Assembly (NCBI GenBank): GCA_012520645.1
Contig: JAAYNV010000038.1
Location: forward strand, 62,001-126,000
Direction of reading: 5' to 3'
Source of the DNA: Clostridiales bacterium
GTDB taxonomy: Bacteria; Bacillota; Clostridia; Lachnospirales; Lachnospiraceae
DNA length: 64,000 nt
The position numbers and the translations under genes were made by a program. Below are positions 52,195-60,453 of the stretch, piece by piece; within the stretch, counting starts at the first letter, position 1, and each line of letters begins with the position of its first letter. Under the pieces are notes generated by a model, which had not been told where the DNA came from, ran no database searches, and was given only the letters and a program-made list of their open reading frames with translations.

Positions 52195-53134
52195 CTTTCT
52201 CTTTGTCATTTTCAATCTTTTTCACCTCATCAATAATGAAAGGCGGTCTGTTTCTGGACGCATCCAAGGCACGCCATACATATTCTCCGAGCACCCCTAA
52301 CATAAGCAATATCAGTCCTGCCGAAAACAACACGACACACATAAGCGAAGCCCACCCCGCAATCGGTGTCCCAACCGTGACCTTTTCCACAATGACATTC
52401 ACCGCCATGATCGCTGCCAGAATTGCAAAAACAATTCCGGTTGTGGTCATCAGCCGGATCGGGAAATAGGAAAAGCTCATCATGGAATCCACAACTAACT
52501 TCACCTTCTTAGAAAGGGTCCATCTGGATTTTCCTACCTCTCTGTCTTTTCTATGGAAATAAATCTTATCCGATTTAAATCCGACCCAGAGCACCTGCAA
52601 AGTCAGGGAGGAATTTCTTTCATCCAGCATCTCAAGCACCTTGATAACCTGTCTGTCTAACAGATAGCAGTCACAGCCTCCCGCCGGCATGTTCTTATCT
52701 ATAAATTTACGCACAATGGCATAATACATATTCGCGAAAAATTTCTTGACCGGATTTTCATCCCTTGCGGCACGTACCGCAAGCACGACCTTATTTCCCT
52801 TTTTCCAGCTTTCATACATATCCAGGATGATGCCGGAATCCTCCTGCAAATCCGCCTGCTTTGTCACGGCACAGTCACCCGTGCATACAGACAGTCCCGC
52901 TAAAATTGCCGCATGCTCTCCAAAGTTACGGGAAAGTTTCACACACTGTACATTGTTATCACGTCTACGGATTTCATTCATAATCTCCCAGGAATTATCC
53001 CCGGAACCGTCATCGACAAAAACAATTTCATAATCGCCCAGCTTTCCGAGTATTTTCTCCTTCATATCCTCATACAGCATGGCAAGCGTATCTGAATTAT
53101 AATAAACCGGTACTACTATCGAAATCTTACTCAT
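52181..53134 (-). CDS. GtrB-like polyprenyl-phosphate glycosyltransferase
   Basis: 317 residues. GT2 domain: KISIVVPVYYNSDTLAMLYE, FVDDGSGDNSWE near 42, NFGEHAAILAGL near 70, and TKQADLQEDSG in place of the DxD region near 97; then two C-terminal membrane helices (about 230-255 and 265-290). The GtrII-type glucosyltransferase gene at 53732-55333 lies 0.6 kb upstream, so the two likely form a glucosylation module. The start overlaps the end of the FdtA-like gene by eight bases. The stop lies inside the SH3b gene start. Confidence 0.86.
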   Translation of the reverse strand: MSKISIVVPVYYNSDTLAMLYEDMKEKILGKLGDYEIVFVDDGSGDNSWEIMNEIRRRDNNVQCVKLSRNFGEHAAILAGLSVCTGDCAVTKQADLQEDSGIILDMYESWKKGNKVVLAVRAARDENPVKKFFANMYYAIVRKFIDKNMPAGGCDCYLLDRQVIKVLEMLDERNSSLTLQVLWVGFKSDKIYFHRKDREVGKSRWTLSKKVKLVVDSMMSFSYFPIRLMTTTGIVFAILAAIMAVNVIVEKVTVGTPIAGWASLMCVVLFSAGLILLMLGVLGEYVWRALDASRNRPPFIIDEVKKIENDKEKDGEK

Positions 53135-53558
53135 GTTCCTTATTTCCCCTGACCTCTTTCAAAAATGCGTCATAATCCCGGATATATTCCGTTCCGTCAT
53201 AGTGCGTATTTGCCAGCACCAAAAGCACCGAATCTTCCGAAAAATCATACATATCCTTCCAGACCATGGTGTCAATATAGAGTCCCATTCTCGGTTTATT
53301 CAGTTCGATGATCTCCGTTTCATAGCCGTTGTCCACTTTGACCCTGCTCGTCCCGCTGACGTTGATCAGAACAAATTCCGACTTCCGGTTTGCATGCTGA
53401 CCACGCACAACATCCGGGTCTGATCCATACATATAGAAAACCCTCTGTATGGTAAAAGGAATATCCATGCCACTTCCCTCAGCCACGACCAGATTTCCCC
53501 GCTCATCTCCGAATTCTCCAAATTCCAGTACTTTATATTGATCCTTTAACTGTTTCAT
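53127..53558 (-). CDS. fdtA: FdtA/WxcM-like sugar 3,4-ketoisomerase (cupin)
   Basis: 143 residues from ATG 53558 (ATG 53564 also possible); a frame open to 53654 would overlap the promoter and is rejected. Cupin domain with FGDERGNLVVAEG at the N-terminus, FYMYGSDPDVVRGQHANRKS carrying the GxHAxR active-site motif, and FVLINVSGT. FdtA turns dTDP-4-keto-6-deoxyglucose into the 3-keto isomer, substrate of FdtB. An FdtB-like aminotransferase lies at 55357-56454. The product would be dTDP-3-amino-3,6-dideoxygalactose or its gluco isomer (QdtA type). RmlA and RmlB are not in the window. Confidence 0.85.
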   Translation of the reverse strand: MKQLKDQYKVLEFGEFGDERGNLVVAEGSGMDIPFTIQRVFYMYGSDPDVVRGQHANRKSEFVLINVSGTSRVKVDNGYETEIIELNKPRMGLYIDTMVWKDMYDFSEDSVLLVLANTHYDGTEYIRDYDAFLKEVRGNKEHE

Positions 53559-53625
53559 ACCCATTTTCCCATCCGTTTTATGGTGCCTGTTATTCTTTGT
53601 TCCAAACATATTTCTCTGAGTTTTT

Positions 53626-53654
53626 ATTGTAACATTCCGGTATCTATTCGTCAA
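53626..53654 (-). promoter_or_regulatory. Promoter of the fdtA-gtrB-SH3b unit
   Basis: On the minus strand TTGACG (53654-53649) and TACAAT (53631-53626) are 17 bases apart, about 70 bases before fdtA, in a 173-base gap. The spacer includes the 12-mer ATACCGGAATGT (53643-53632) directly before the -10. Confidence 0.8.
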
Positions 53655-53731
53655 ACTTTGGTGGTTGAATATTTTTAATGGTATGGATCACTGTGTGCAG
53701 TGGAAGAAACCGCATAGGGCACGCTCCCGCT

Positions 53732-55333
53732 TCATTCCTCCTCTTCACTCATCTTAATGACCATCACCCCATCAATCACCTGTACCGAATTCTCTGCCGG
53801 GAAGGTATCCATCGCCTGCACTTCATCCCGTTTTAACAATGCTTTTTCCTCTTCCTCCGATACGGGAGCTAACGATATATTCAGATAGTGTGCGAAAAAT
53901 TCCAGATATTTATCAGTCGAATTCAAAAAATAATTGCTTCTTGCCGGATAATACCCCGCAAGCACCTCATCTGTCACCTCTGCAGACGGATATTTCCGAT
54001 AATCCGGCTCTGCCCCGATAAAGAGCGTTTTCATCCATGGATAATATTCCTCCTTCTGCTCAATCCGGTCCGCCAGACGCACGCAGAGCGCATAGCTTTT
54101 TTCATACTTTTCATTCATATTGAAGTATACGACATTGGACATCAGATAAAATTCAAATGCCATCACTGCAGTCAGTACCGTCACTGTTGTCTGCACAACC
54201 GCCTTCCCCTGCTCTGCAAGCGCAAGCACAAACAAAAAGAGTAACAGCCACGGCATACGCAGTAAAATATAGATAAATACATCCGGTGACATGACACAAA
54301 AAATCGTAGCACCTGCCGGAAGCAGAATAACCAGTACTGCTGCCATAGCCAGACGTTTCCATCTTTTTTCCCTGCATCTGAAAAGGCGGCATAAAAAGAT
54401 ACCTGCACCCACAACCGCCAGTCCTGCAAAACATACTGTCATCACACCGTTGGTCGTCAGCACATTGGAACGAAATGCAAAACTGAAAAACTGCCGGTAT
54501 GCCGTATAGATTCCCCGGGGCACATCCGCCAATTCGAAATTTCCAATCCGGTCCACCCCATTATAGGATAAAAGCTCCGTCCCCATAATGCTCTGCGATA
54601 CCCTGACCAGAATCAGATACAGCACATAACCGACACCACCCATGATCAGATATCTTCCCATCTGCCGGAAAAAACCTGCCACAAGCTCTTCTCTTTTTTC
54701 TGGTTCCTGCAAGAGAAACAAAAGCAGTTTCAAAATACAAAGTGTAATTGCCACCGCAAAATAGGCCTGATAAATGCCAAGGCTTACTGCCAGTGCCACA
54801 GCCCCCGCCATCGTCCAGGCAATCCTCTGCTTCGCACTTCCCTTTGCTTTTTCTGCCAAAACCACACTGAGCACACTTAGAAAAAAAGCAAACATGTAGC
54901 CATCTGCCGTAAACAGATAACAAAATGTGCCCGAAACCACCGGAAATACTGCCGTTATGGCTCCTGTCAGCACACTGCCAACCCGGCTTCGTATGGAAAA
55001 GCATTCTGTCAGCGCTGCCGCCGTCAGGCTCATGTATAATACCGACAGCGTTCCCAGCACCATCGGCAGATTAAAATCCGTACTGACCGCACACAACAGA
55101 CGAAGGAAGGGTCTGCCTAACCCCGTCATCTCCTGCGGTGCGTACAAACTGAACATACTGTCCCAGGTCAGCAGATTGTTCGTAAACATATAAGCATGGG
55201 TCAGCATTCCCACTATAAACGCAGCAAAAAATGCCCGCTTCCACTCTGCTTTACACCTTTTCCACAGCGCAGATACCAACCGGTCCGGTGCTGTCGTATG
55301 TTCCATATTCTGCGTAGATGTCATTTGTTCCAT
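53732..55333 (-). CDS. GtrII-type glucosyltransferase (membrane)
   Basis: 533 residues with about eleven membrane helices and a soluble C-terminal part (about 420-533). The N-terminal region HAYMFTNNLLTWDSMFSLYA with GLGRPFLRLLCAV fits the GtrII family (PF14264), which adds glucosyl groups from polyprenyl-phosphate donors to surface glycans on the outer membrane face. The GtrB-like partner is at 52181-53134. The start may also be ATG 55324. The 3' end is followed by the 173-base promoter gap before fdtA, so this gene belongs to the upstream FdtB unit. Confidence 0.8.
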   Translation of the reverse strand: MEQMTSTQNMEHTTAPDRLVSALWKRCKAEWKRAFFAAFIVGMLTHAYMFTNNLLTWDSMFSLYAPQEMTGLGRPFLRLLCAVSTDFNLPMVLGTLSVLYMSLTAAALTECFSIRSRVGSVLTGAITAVFPVVSGTFCYLFTADGYMFAFFLSVLSVVLAEKAKGSAKQRIAWTMAGAVALAVSLGIYQAYFAVAITLCILKLLLFLLQEPEKREELVAGFFRQMGRYLIMGGVGYVLYLILVRVSQSIMGTELLSYNGVDRIGNFELADVPRGIYTAYRQFFSFAFRSNVLTTNGVMTVCFAGLAVVGAGIFLCRLFRCREKRWKRLAMAAVLVILLPAGATIFCVMSPDVFIYILLRMPWLLLFLFVLALAEQGKAVVQTTVTVLTAVMAFEFYLMSNVVYFNMNEKYEKSYALCVRLADRIEQKEEYYPWMKTLFIGAEPDYRKYPSAEVTDEVLAGYYPARSNYFLNSTDKYLEFFAHYLNISLAPVSEEEEKALLKRDEVQAMDTFPAENSVQVIDGVMVIKMSEEEE

Positions 55334-55356
55334 AATCGAAGTCCGCCTTTTCCTTT

Positions 55357-56454
55357 TTACCGAAACGCATTCAACGCCTCAATCACTCTGTCCTGCTCCT
55401 CTTTTTTCATACCGTTGTACATCGGAATGGAAAGCACTTCATTTGCCAAAAGCTCCGTCTTCGGAAAATCTCCTGCCTGAAAGCCCAGGTACTGATAGCC
55501 TTCCGCCAAATGCGGCGGGATCGGATAATGAATGATCGTGCCGATTCCCTTTTCATCCAGAAAGGCGATCAGCTCCTCTCTCCTTTTGCAGCGAATTACA
55601 AACTGATGCCACACATGATTGCATTCTTCCCGTAAAAGCGGCAGAGTCAGAACCGGATTTTTGATCTCATCCAGATAGCGTACCGCAATCTTCTGCCGTT
55701 CATCCGTCAGCTCTCCGATATGTCCGAGCCTTACCCGCAAAAGTCCCGCCTGCATCTCATCCAGTCTGGAATTGACTCCGATCACCTTGTTGTAATACCG
55801 CTTTTCACTGCCATAATTACGGTACATTTTCATATCCTTTGCAATCGATTCATCATCCGTAACAATCGCACCGCCGTCACCAAATGCGCCCAGATTCTTG
55901 GACGGATAAAACGAAAAACATCCGATGTCTCCAAAGGTTCCTGTCATTTTTCCTTTATAGTATGCTCCATGCGACTGCGCACAATCCTCTACCAGCCTTA
56001 ACCCGTACTTTTTGCAGAGTGCGCAGATTTCATCCATCGGTGTTGCCTGTCCATACAGATGGACCACCAGAATTGCTTTCGTTTTCTCTGTGATCTTCTG
56101 CTCAATTTCCTTTACATCAATGCTGTAATACTCATCCGGCTCCACAAAAACCGGAGTCGCTCCATTCATTGTGATTCCCATCACACTGGCAATATAAGTA
56201 TTCCCCTGCACGATGACCTCATCTCCGGCTCCGATTCCAAGCACACGGAATGCCAGATACAGTGCATCCAGACCGTTTCCGACACCGACACTGTATTTTG
56301 CTCCGGTATAGGCGGCAAATTCCTCTTCAAATGCCGAAACCTCTTTTCCAAGCACATACCATCCGGAGCGAAGCACCTCAAGAGCCTTCTCCTCAAATTC
56401 CTGCTGATACTTGTAAAATCCCCGGTCCAGCCGGTTCGTCATGATTTTTTCCAT
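55357..56454 (-). CDS. fdtB: FdtB/QdtB-like sugar 3-aminotransferase
   Basis: 365 residues. DegT-family aminotransferase with VGVGNGLDALYLAFRVLGIG (55-74), EDCAQSHGAYYKGKMTGTFG and the Schiff-base lysine K186 in FSFYPSKNLGAFGDGG, the combination typical of FdtB/QdtB/DesV. It aminates the 3-keto sugar made by FdtA. GGAG lies nine bases before the ATG. The gene follows an acyltransferase gene by 41 bases; that enzyme might acylate the product, as no FdtC-like hexapeptide acetyltransferase is seen here. Confidence 0.88.
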   Translation of the reverse strand: MEKIMTNRLDRGFYKYQQEFEEKALEVLRSGWYVLGKEVSAFEEEFAAYTGAKYSVGVGNGLDALYLAFRVLGIGAGDEVIVQGNTYIASVMGITMNGATPVFVEPDEYYSIDVKEIEQKITEKTKAILVVHLYGQATPMDEICALCKKYGLRLVEDCAQSHGAYYKGKMTGTFGDIGCFSFYPSKNLGAFGDGGAIVTDDESIAKDMKMYRNYGSEKRYYNKVIGVNSRLDEMQAGLLRVRLGHIGELTDERQKIAVRYLDEIKNPVLTLPLLREECNHVWHQFVIRCKRREELIAFLDEKGIGTIIHYPIPPHLAEGYQYLGFQAGDFPKTELLANEVLSIPMYNGMKKEEQDRVIEALNAFR

Positions 56455-56495
56455 GCTGTTACTCTCCTTTTTCTGAAATACATTCCTCGAATTTA

Positions 56496-57569
56496 TTATA
56501 AAAATCTGTTTTGAAATCTGCTTTTAATTTTATCTCTGGCATAATCTGTCCATAGTTTCCCTATGACCAGTAAATCTATTGTGACAAATACCATACCAAT
56601 CTTTGCTGCCTCACAAAAAAATCCTTTTTCCTCCGGAAACCCCGGTAAAACGATTTGGATACCTGCCTGCACGAACATAAAAACAAACATATGCAGACAT
56701 AAGACCGGCAAAGTATTTCCACCGATTAATAAAAGTCCTTCCGGTATCCTTCGATCTGCCAGATAACAGACAGACATAACCGCCACTGATGCCAGACAAA
56801 CTGCCAGCACACCGCATACCAGACTTTTCCCCCAAATATCCACCGAAATATTTACGGTACCGTTTATGCTTCTTAAAAAGAACGCCGCCAGTACCAACAC
56901 TGCAATGATCCACGGTCTCCCTGCAATCTTCTCCAGTAGCTGTGTGCTCTTTAACTGCAATCCAAGCGCCAAAAGCAGTTCCAACACAAGCACGGTCCCC
57001 AGACTCCACGGGAGCAGCACCGGTACAAAATAATGGACAATACCTCCAAGCACTGCACACCAAACACATCCCCATAGGACATATTCCCGTTTTCCACGGA
57101 AAATCCGCAACATTCCTTCCAGTATCATCTCCGCCAGAAACAGTGCCGGCAGAAACCACATCGGTGAATTCCATCGGTTAAGTAACGGCTCATAAACCGC
57201 ATCCGGCATTCCGGGCGCCATGACTGTATTGGTTCCATAAAAAAACCCGGCACAGGATCGGAGCAGTCCGTTCCAATCCACTTTCCCCGCTGCCGCCTCC
57301 TTGACCCAGGCAAACAGCAGTAAAAAAAGATTACACCCAAAATATGGCAGCAGCAGACGCATTGCTCTCTTTCTTATATATTCCCTAAAATGATTCTCCG
57401 GTCTGTACGAATGCAGATAACCTGCCAGCACGAAAAACACCGGCACATAAAACAATACCGACAAGTCGCTTAGAATTGGAATCTTAACACCTGCATGTCC
57501 AAGCAGGACAAAGAGAATGGCAATTGCCTTTACTGCATCGATCCATTTTTCCCTCGTTCTCACTGCCAT
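56496..57569 (-). CDS. Membrane acyltransferase (Acyltransferase_3 family)
   Basis: 357 residues, about ten membrane helices. The N-terminus WIDAVKAIAILFVLLGHAG carries the conserved His25 and FFVLAGYLHSY follows, as in OafA-like Acyltransferase_3 proteins. The start is ATG 57569 or, with better spacing to GGGAGG, GTG 57563. It leads the minus-strand fdtB unit; in the divergent gap 57570-57742 a possible -10 (TATGAT, 57620-57615) for it lacks a good -35. The acceptor sugar is unknown. Confidence 0.85.
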   Translation of the reverse strand: MAVRTREKWIDAVKAIAILFVLLGHAGVKIPILSDLSVLFYVPVFFVLAGYLHSYRPENHFREYIRKRAMRLLLPYFGCNLFLLLFAWVKEAAAGKVDWNGLLRSCAGFFYGTNTVMAPGMPDAVYEPLLNRWNSPMWFLPALFLAEMILEGMLRIFRGKREYVLWGCVWCAVLGGIVHYFVPVLLPWSLGTVLVLELLLALGLQLKSTQLLEKIAGRPWIIAVLVLAAFFLRSINGTVNISVDIWGKSLVCGVLAVCLASVAVMSVCYLADRRIPEGLLLIGGNTLPVLCLHMFVFMFVQAGIQIVLPGFPEEKGFFCEAAKIGMVFVTIDLLVIGKLWTDYARDKIKSRFQNRFL

Positions 57570-57651
57570 TCCTCCCTTTGTGCTTTTCTTTTATGTAACA
57601 GTCCAGCCTTCTATATCATAACAGGAATACAGAATAAACGCACGAAAAAAA

Positions 57652-57680
57652 TTGAAAAAAACAAGGTTATATATTATAAT
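57652..57680 (+). promoter_or_regulatory. Promoter of the ugd-VTC-DUF4956-CotH operon
   Basis: TTGAAA (57652-57657) and perfect TATAAT (57675-57680) are 17 bases apart, giving a leader of about 55 bases before ugd. The flanking sequence is AT-rich. No operator-like palindrome stands out. Confidence 0.82.
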
Positions 57681-57742
57681 ACATTTTTATAGATAATGGT
57701 TATCACTAAAAAAACAATCGAAGAAAGAATGAGGATAGAAAT

Positions 57743-59053
57743 ATGAAGATTGCAGTAGCTGGTACCGGTTACGTCGGTCTCGTGGCAGGAGTTTGTTTTG
57801 CAGAAAAAGGGCACAACGTAACCTGCGTGGATGTAGATGAAGCAAAAGTAAAATTGATGGAGTCCGGAGTTTCTCCAATCTATGAAGAAGATCTGGAAGA
57901 GCTCATGCAGAAAAACTATAAAGAGGGACGTTTACACTATACTACCGATTATACATCCGCCTACAAGGATGCAGATGCTATTTTTATCGGTGTCGGTACA
58001 CCCGAAATGCCGGACGGCTCTGCAAACCTTTCTTATATTGCAACTGTGGCGAGACAGATTGCCGAATCCGTGGAAAAGGATTGTCTGGTTGTGGTTAAAT
58101 CCACTGTACCGATCGGTACAAACGACAAAGTAGAACAGTTTATCAAGGATTTCCTGATTCACGATGTCAAGATCGATGTGGCCTCCAATCCGGAGTTTCT
58201 GGCACAGGGAAGCGCGGTACATGATACGCTTCATGCCGCCCGCATCATTATCGGTACGGAAAGCAAAGAAGCGGAGGACAAACTCCGGGAAATCTATGCA
58301 CCGTTTGATCTGCCGATCGTGGCAGTCAACCGTCGTTCTGCCGAGATGATCAAATATGCTTCTAATGATTTTCTGGCTTTAAAAATTTCTTATATGAATG
58401 ATATCGCCAACCTTTGCGAACTGGTCGGCGCCAATATTGAAGATGTGGCAGAGGGTATGTCCTACGATGCCCGTATCGGTAAAAATTTCTTAAAAGCCGG
58501 TATCGGTTACGGCGGCTCCTGTTTCCCGAAGGATACCAAAGCCTTAAAATTCCTGGCCGCCCAACATGGCTATAAGCTTCGTACGGTAGAGGCCGCCGTG
58601 GCAGTCAATGCAGAGCAAAAGACACGCCTGTTTCATAAAGCGGCAGACCGTCTGATCACCTTCCATGGTCTGAAGGTGGCTGTGCTCGGTCTGACCTTCA
58701 AGCCGGGCACAGACGATCTGCGTGAGGCGCCGTCTTTAGATAATGTGGAACTGCTTCTGCAGAACGGGGCTGATATTATTGCATATGATCCCGTCGGCAT
58801 TCCCAACTTCCAGAAAAAATATCCGGAAGGAAAGTGTTTAAACGGCAGCATTACCTATGTTTCCTCTCCGCAGGAGACACTAAAAGGGGCAAATATCTGC
58901 TTTATCTTTACCGAGTGGGGCGAAATCAAGGCATTAAAGCCGACCGACTTCCTGCAGAAAATGCGCACACCACTCGTATACGACGGTCGCAATCTCTTTG
59001 ATCTTAACACGATGAAAAATGCCGGCATTGAATACTATTCCATCGGACGATAG
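57743..59053 (+). CDS. ugd: UDP-glucose 6-dehydrogenase
   Basis: 436 residues. N-terminal NAD domain MKIAVAGTGYVGLVAGVCFA, FIGVGTPEMPDGSANL near 81, VVKSTVPIGT near 117, NPEFLAQGSAVHDT near 149 and the catalytic Cys260 in GIGYGGSCFPKDTKAL. The C-terminal domain has AVLGLTFKPGTDDLREAPSL. It oxidises UDP-glucose to UDP-glucuronic acid for acidic glycans. GAGG lies eight bases before the ATG. It is first in a plus-strand operon with VTC, DUF4956 and CotH-like genes, set nine bases before the next gene. Confidence 0.95.
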   Translation: MKIAVAGTGYVGLVAGVCFAEKGHNVTCVDVDEAKVKLMESGVSPIYEEDLEELMQKNYKEGRLHYTTDYTSAYKDADAIFIGVGTPEMPDGSANLSYIATVARQIAESVEKDCLVVVKSTVPIGTNDKVEQFIKDFLIHDVKIDVASNPEFLAQGSAVHDTLHAARIIIGTESKEAEDKLREIYAPFDLPIVAVNRRSAEMIKYASNDFLALKISYMNDIANLCELVGANIEDVAEGMSYDARIGKNFLKAGIGYGGSCFPKDTKALKFLAAQHGYKLRTVEAAVAVNAEQKTRLFHKAADRLITFHGLKVAVLGLTFKPGTDDLREAPSLDNVELLLQNGADIIAYDPVGIPNFQKKYPEGKCLNGSITYVSSPQETLKGANICFIFTEWGEIKALKPTDFLQKMRTPLVYDGRNLFDLNTMKNAGIEYYSIGR

Positions 59054-59062
59054 GAGTGCACT

Positions 59063-59773
59063 ATGGCTGCTTTTCGTCACGAACTGAAATACCTCATTCC
59101 CTACTCCCAGAAGGATATTCTGATCCGTAAATTTCTGGGACAGGGAATGTTACATACCGATCCTCATGCAGTGGATGGCAGCTACTTGATCCGCAGTCTC
59201 TATTTTGACGATCATGCCGAAAGTGCCTACGAAGAAAAACAGATGGGCATTGCGGCACGGAAAAAGTACCGCATCCGCTTTTATGACTACAATGACAACA
59301 TCATTCATCTGGAAAAAAAGATCAAGCAGGGAAGCTATATCCGCAAAGAATCCGCTTCTCTTTCCAGAGCTGAAACGGATGCCGTTTTATCCGGTGACTA
59401 TTCCTTCCTGCTTAAGCGCAAAGAATCTCTTTGTCAGGAATTTTATGTGGAATGTGTTTCTAACCTGCTGCGTCCCACGGTCATAGTGGATTATGATAGA
59501 GAACCTTATATTCTGGATGCTGGTACTGTACGCATTACCTTTGATGAACACATACGTGCCGCCGTAGGAAGTCTGGAACCTTTTGATTCTACGCTTCCCT
59601 CATTCGAGGTTCTGCCGGAAGGCTGTCTGATCATGGAAGTCAAGTTTACTGAATTTCTTCCGGATTTTATCCGCCTTCTGCTGCCACAGGACACAATGGC
59701 ACACACACAGGCTTCCAAATATGTTATGTGCCTTGAAATTGCAAAAAAACTACATCAGGAGATTTTATCATGA
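59063..59773 (+). CDS. VTC-domain protein (polyphosphate polymerase-like)
   Basis: 236 residues, a single VTC tunnel domain (PF09359). Characteristic basic/acidic segments are FRHELKYLI at the N-terminus, KKYRIRFYDY near 72, HLEKKIKQGSYIRKES near 88, VDYDREPY near 142 and LIMEVKFTEFLPDF near 192. Yeast Vtc4 of this fold makes polyphosphate from ATP; bacterial relatives are less studied, so the activity is inferred. AGGAG lies seven bases before ATG. Its stop overlaps the DUF4956 start by four bases (ATGA). Confidence 0.85.
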   Translation: MAAFRHELKYLIPYSQKDILIRKFLGQGMLHTDPHAVDGSYLIRSLYFDDHAESAYEEKQMGIAARKKYRIRFYDYNDNIIHLEKKIKQGSYIRKESASLSRAETDAVLSGDYSFLLKRKESLCQEFYVECVSNLLRPTVIVDYDREPYILDAGTVRITFDEHIRAAVGSLEPFDSTLPSFEVLPEGCLIMEVKFTEFLPDFIRLLLPQDTMAHTQASKYVMCLEIAKKLHQEILS

Positions 59774-60453
59774 CTTTTAAAGATGCAATCAAACAATCTG
59801 TTTTAAACTCTTTTGTATATGGGCAGACCTTAAATGCAGAAATGCTTTTTTCCATTATTTTTAATATGCTCATTTCCCTGTTAATCGGAATGCTCATTTA
59901 CTACATTTACCGGAAATATTTTCAGGGCGTCGTATTCAGCCGCACTTTTGCCATGACCCTGATCGGCATGACGGTACTAAGCTGTATGGTCACACTTGCC
60001 ATCAGTACAAATATAGTCATTTCCCTCGGTATGGTGGGTGCCCTTTCCATCGTACGTTACCGTACGGCTGTCAAAGAACCGCTTGATCTGCTTTATCTGT
60101 TCTGGGCGATCACCTCCGGTATCACCGTCGGCGCTGATATGTATCTGTTAGCTTTTATCGGTGCTCTTTTTATGCTTACCATCATCCGAATGTTTACAAT
60201 CCGTTTCCGTCAGGATGAATGCTATATGCTGATCCTGCACACCGAGGGCAAGGCGGATATGGATGCCGTTCACAATGCCTTCGGCAAACTGAAATATTCT
60301 ACCAAATCCCAAATACTTCGTAAGGAGCAGACCGAGATTACTCTGCAGTTTTCTTCGGATGAAAAGGGGCTTTCTGTCACAGAATCCCTCCGCAGCCTTC
60401 CGTTTGTCAAGGATGTAACTTTAGTAAAATACAATGGAGAATACCATGGTTAA
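59770..60453 (+). CDS. DUF4956 membrane protein
   Basis: 227 residues with four membrane helices (about 28-145), including ISLGMVGALSIVRYRTAVKE, the best-kept block of DUF4956. A cytoplasmic C-terminal domain (about 150-227) follows, with an ACT/ferredoxin-like pattern (CYMLILHTEGKADMDAVHNA). The function is unknown. The family often sits between VTC and CotH genes, as here, so it may be the membrane part of one system. AGGAG precedes the ATG, and the stop overlaps the next gene. Confidence 0.87.
   Translation: MTFKDAIKQSVLNSFVYGQTLNAEMLFSIIFNMLISLLIGMLIYYIYRKYFQGVVFSRTFAMTLIGMTVLSCMVTLAISTNIVISLGMVGALSIVRYRTAVKEPLDLLYLFWAITSGITVGADMYLLAFIGALFMLTIIRMFTIRFRQDECYMLILHTEGKADMDAVHNAFGKLKYSTKSQILRKEQTEITLQFSSDEKGLSVTESLRSLPFVKDVTLVKYNGEYHG

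Noticed and set aside
56611-57174. Minus-strand 187-codon frame inside the acyltransferase gene
   Set aside because: Same strand but another frame of the membrane acyltransferase; the amino acid pattern is not protein-like.
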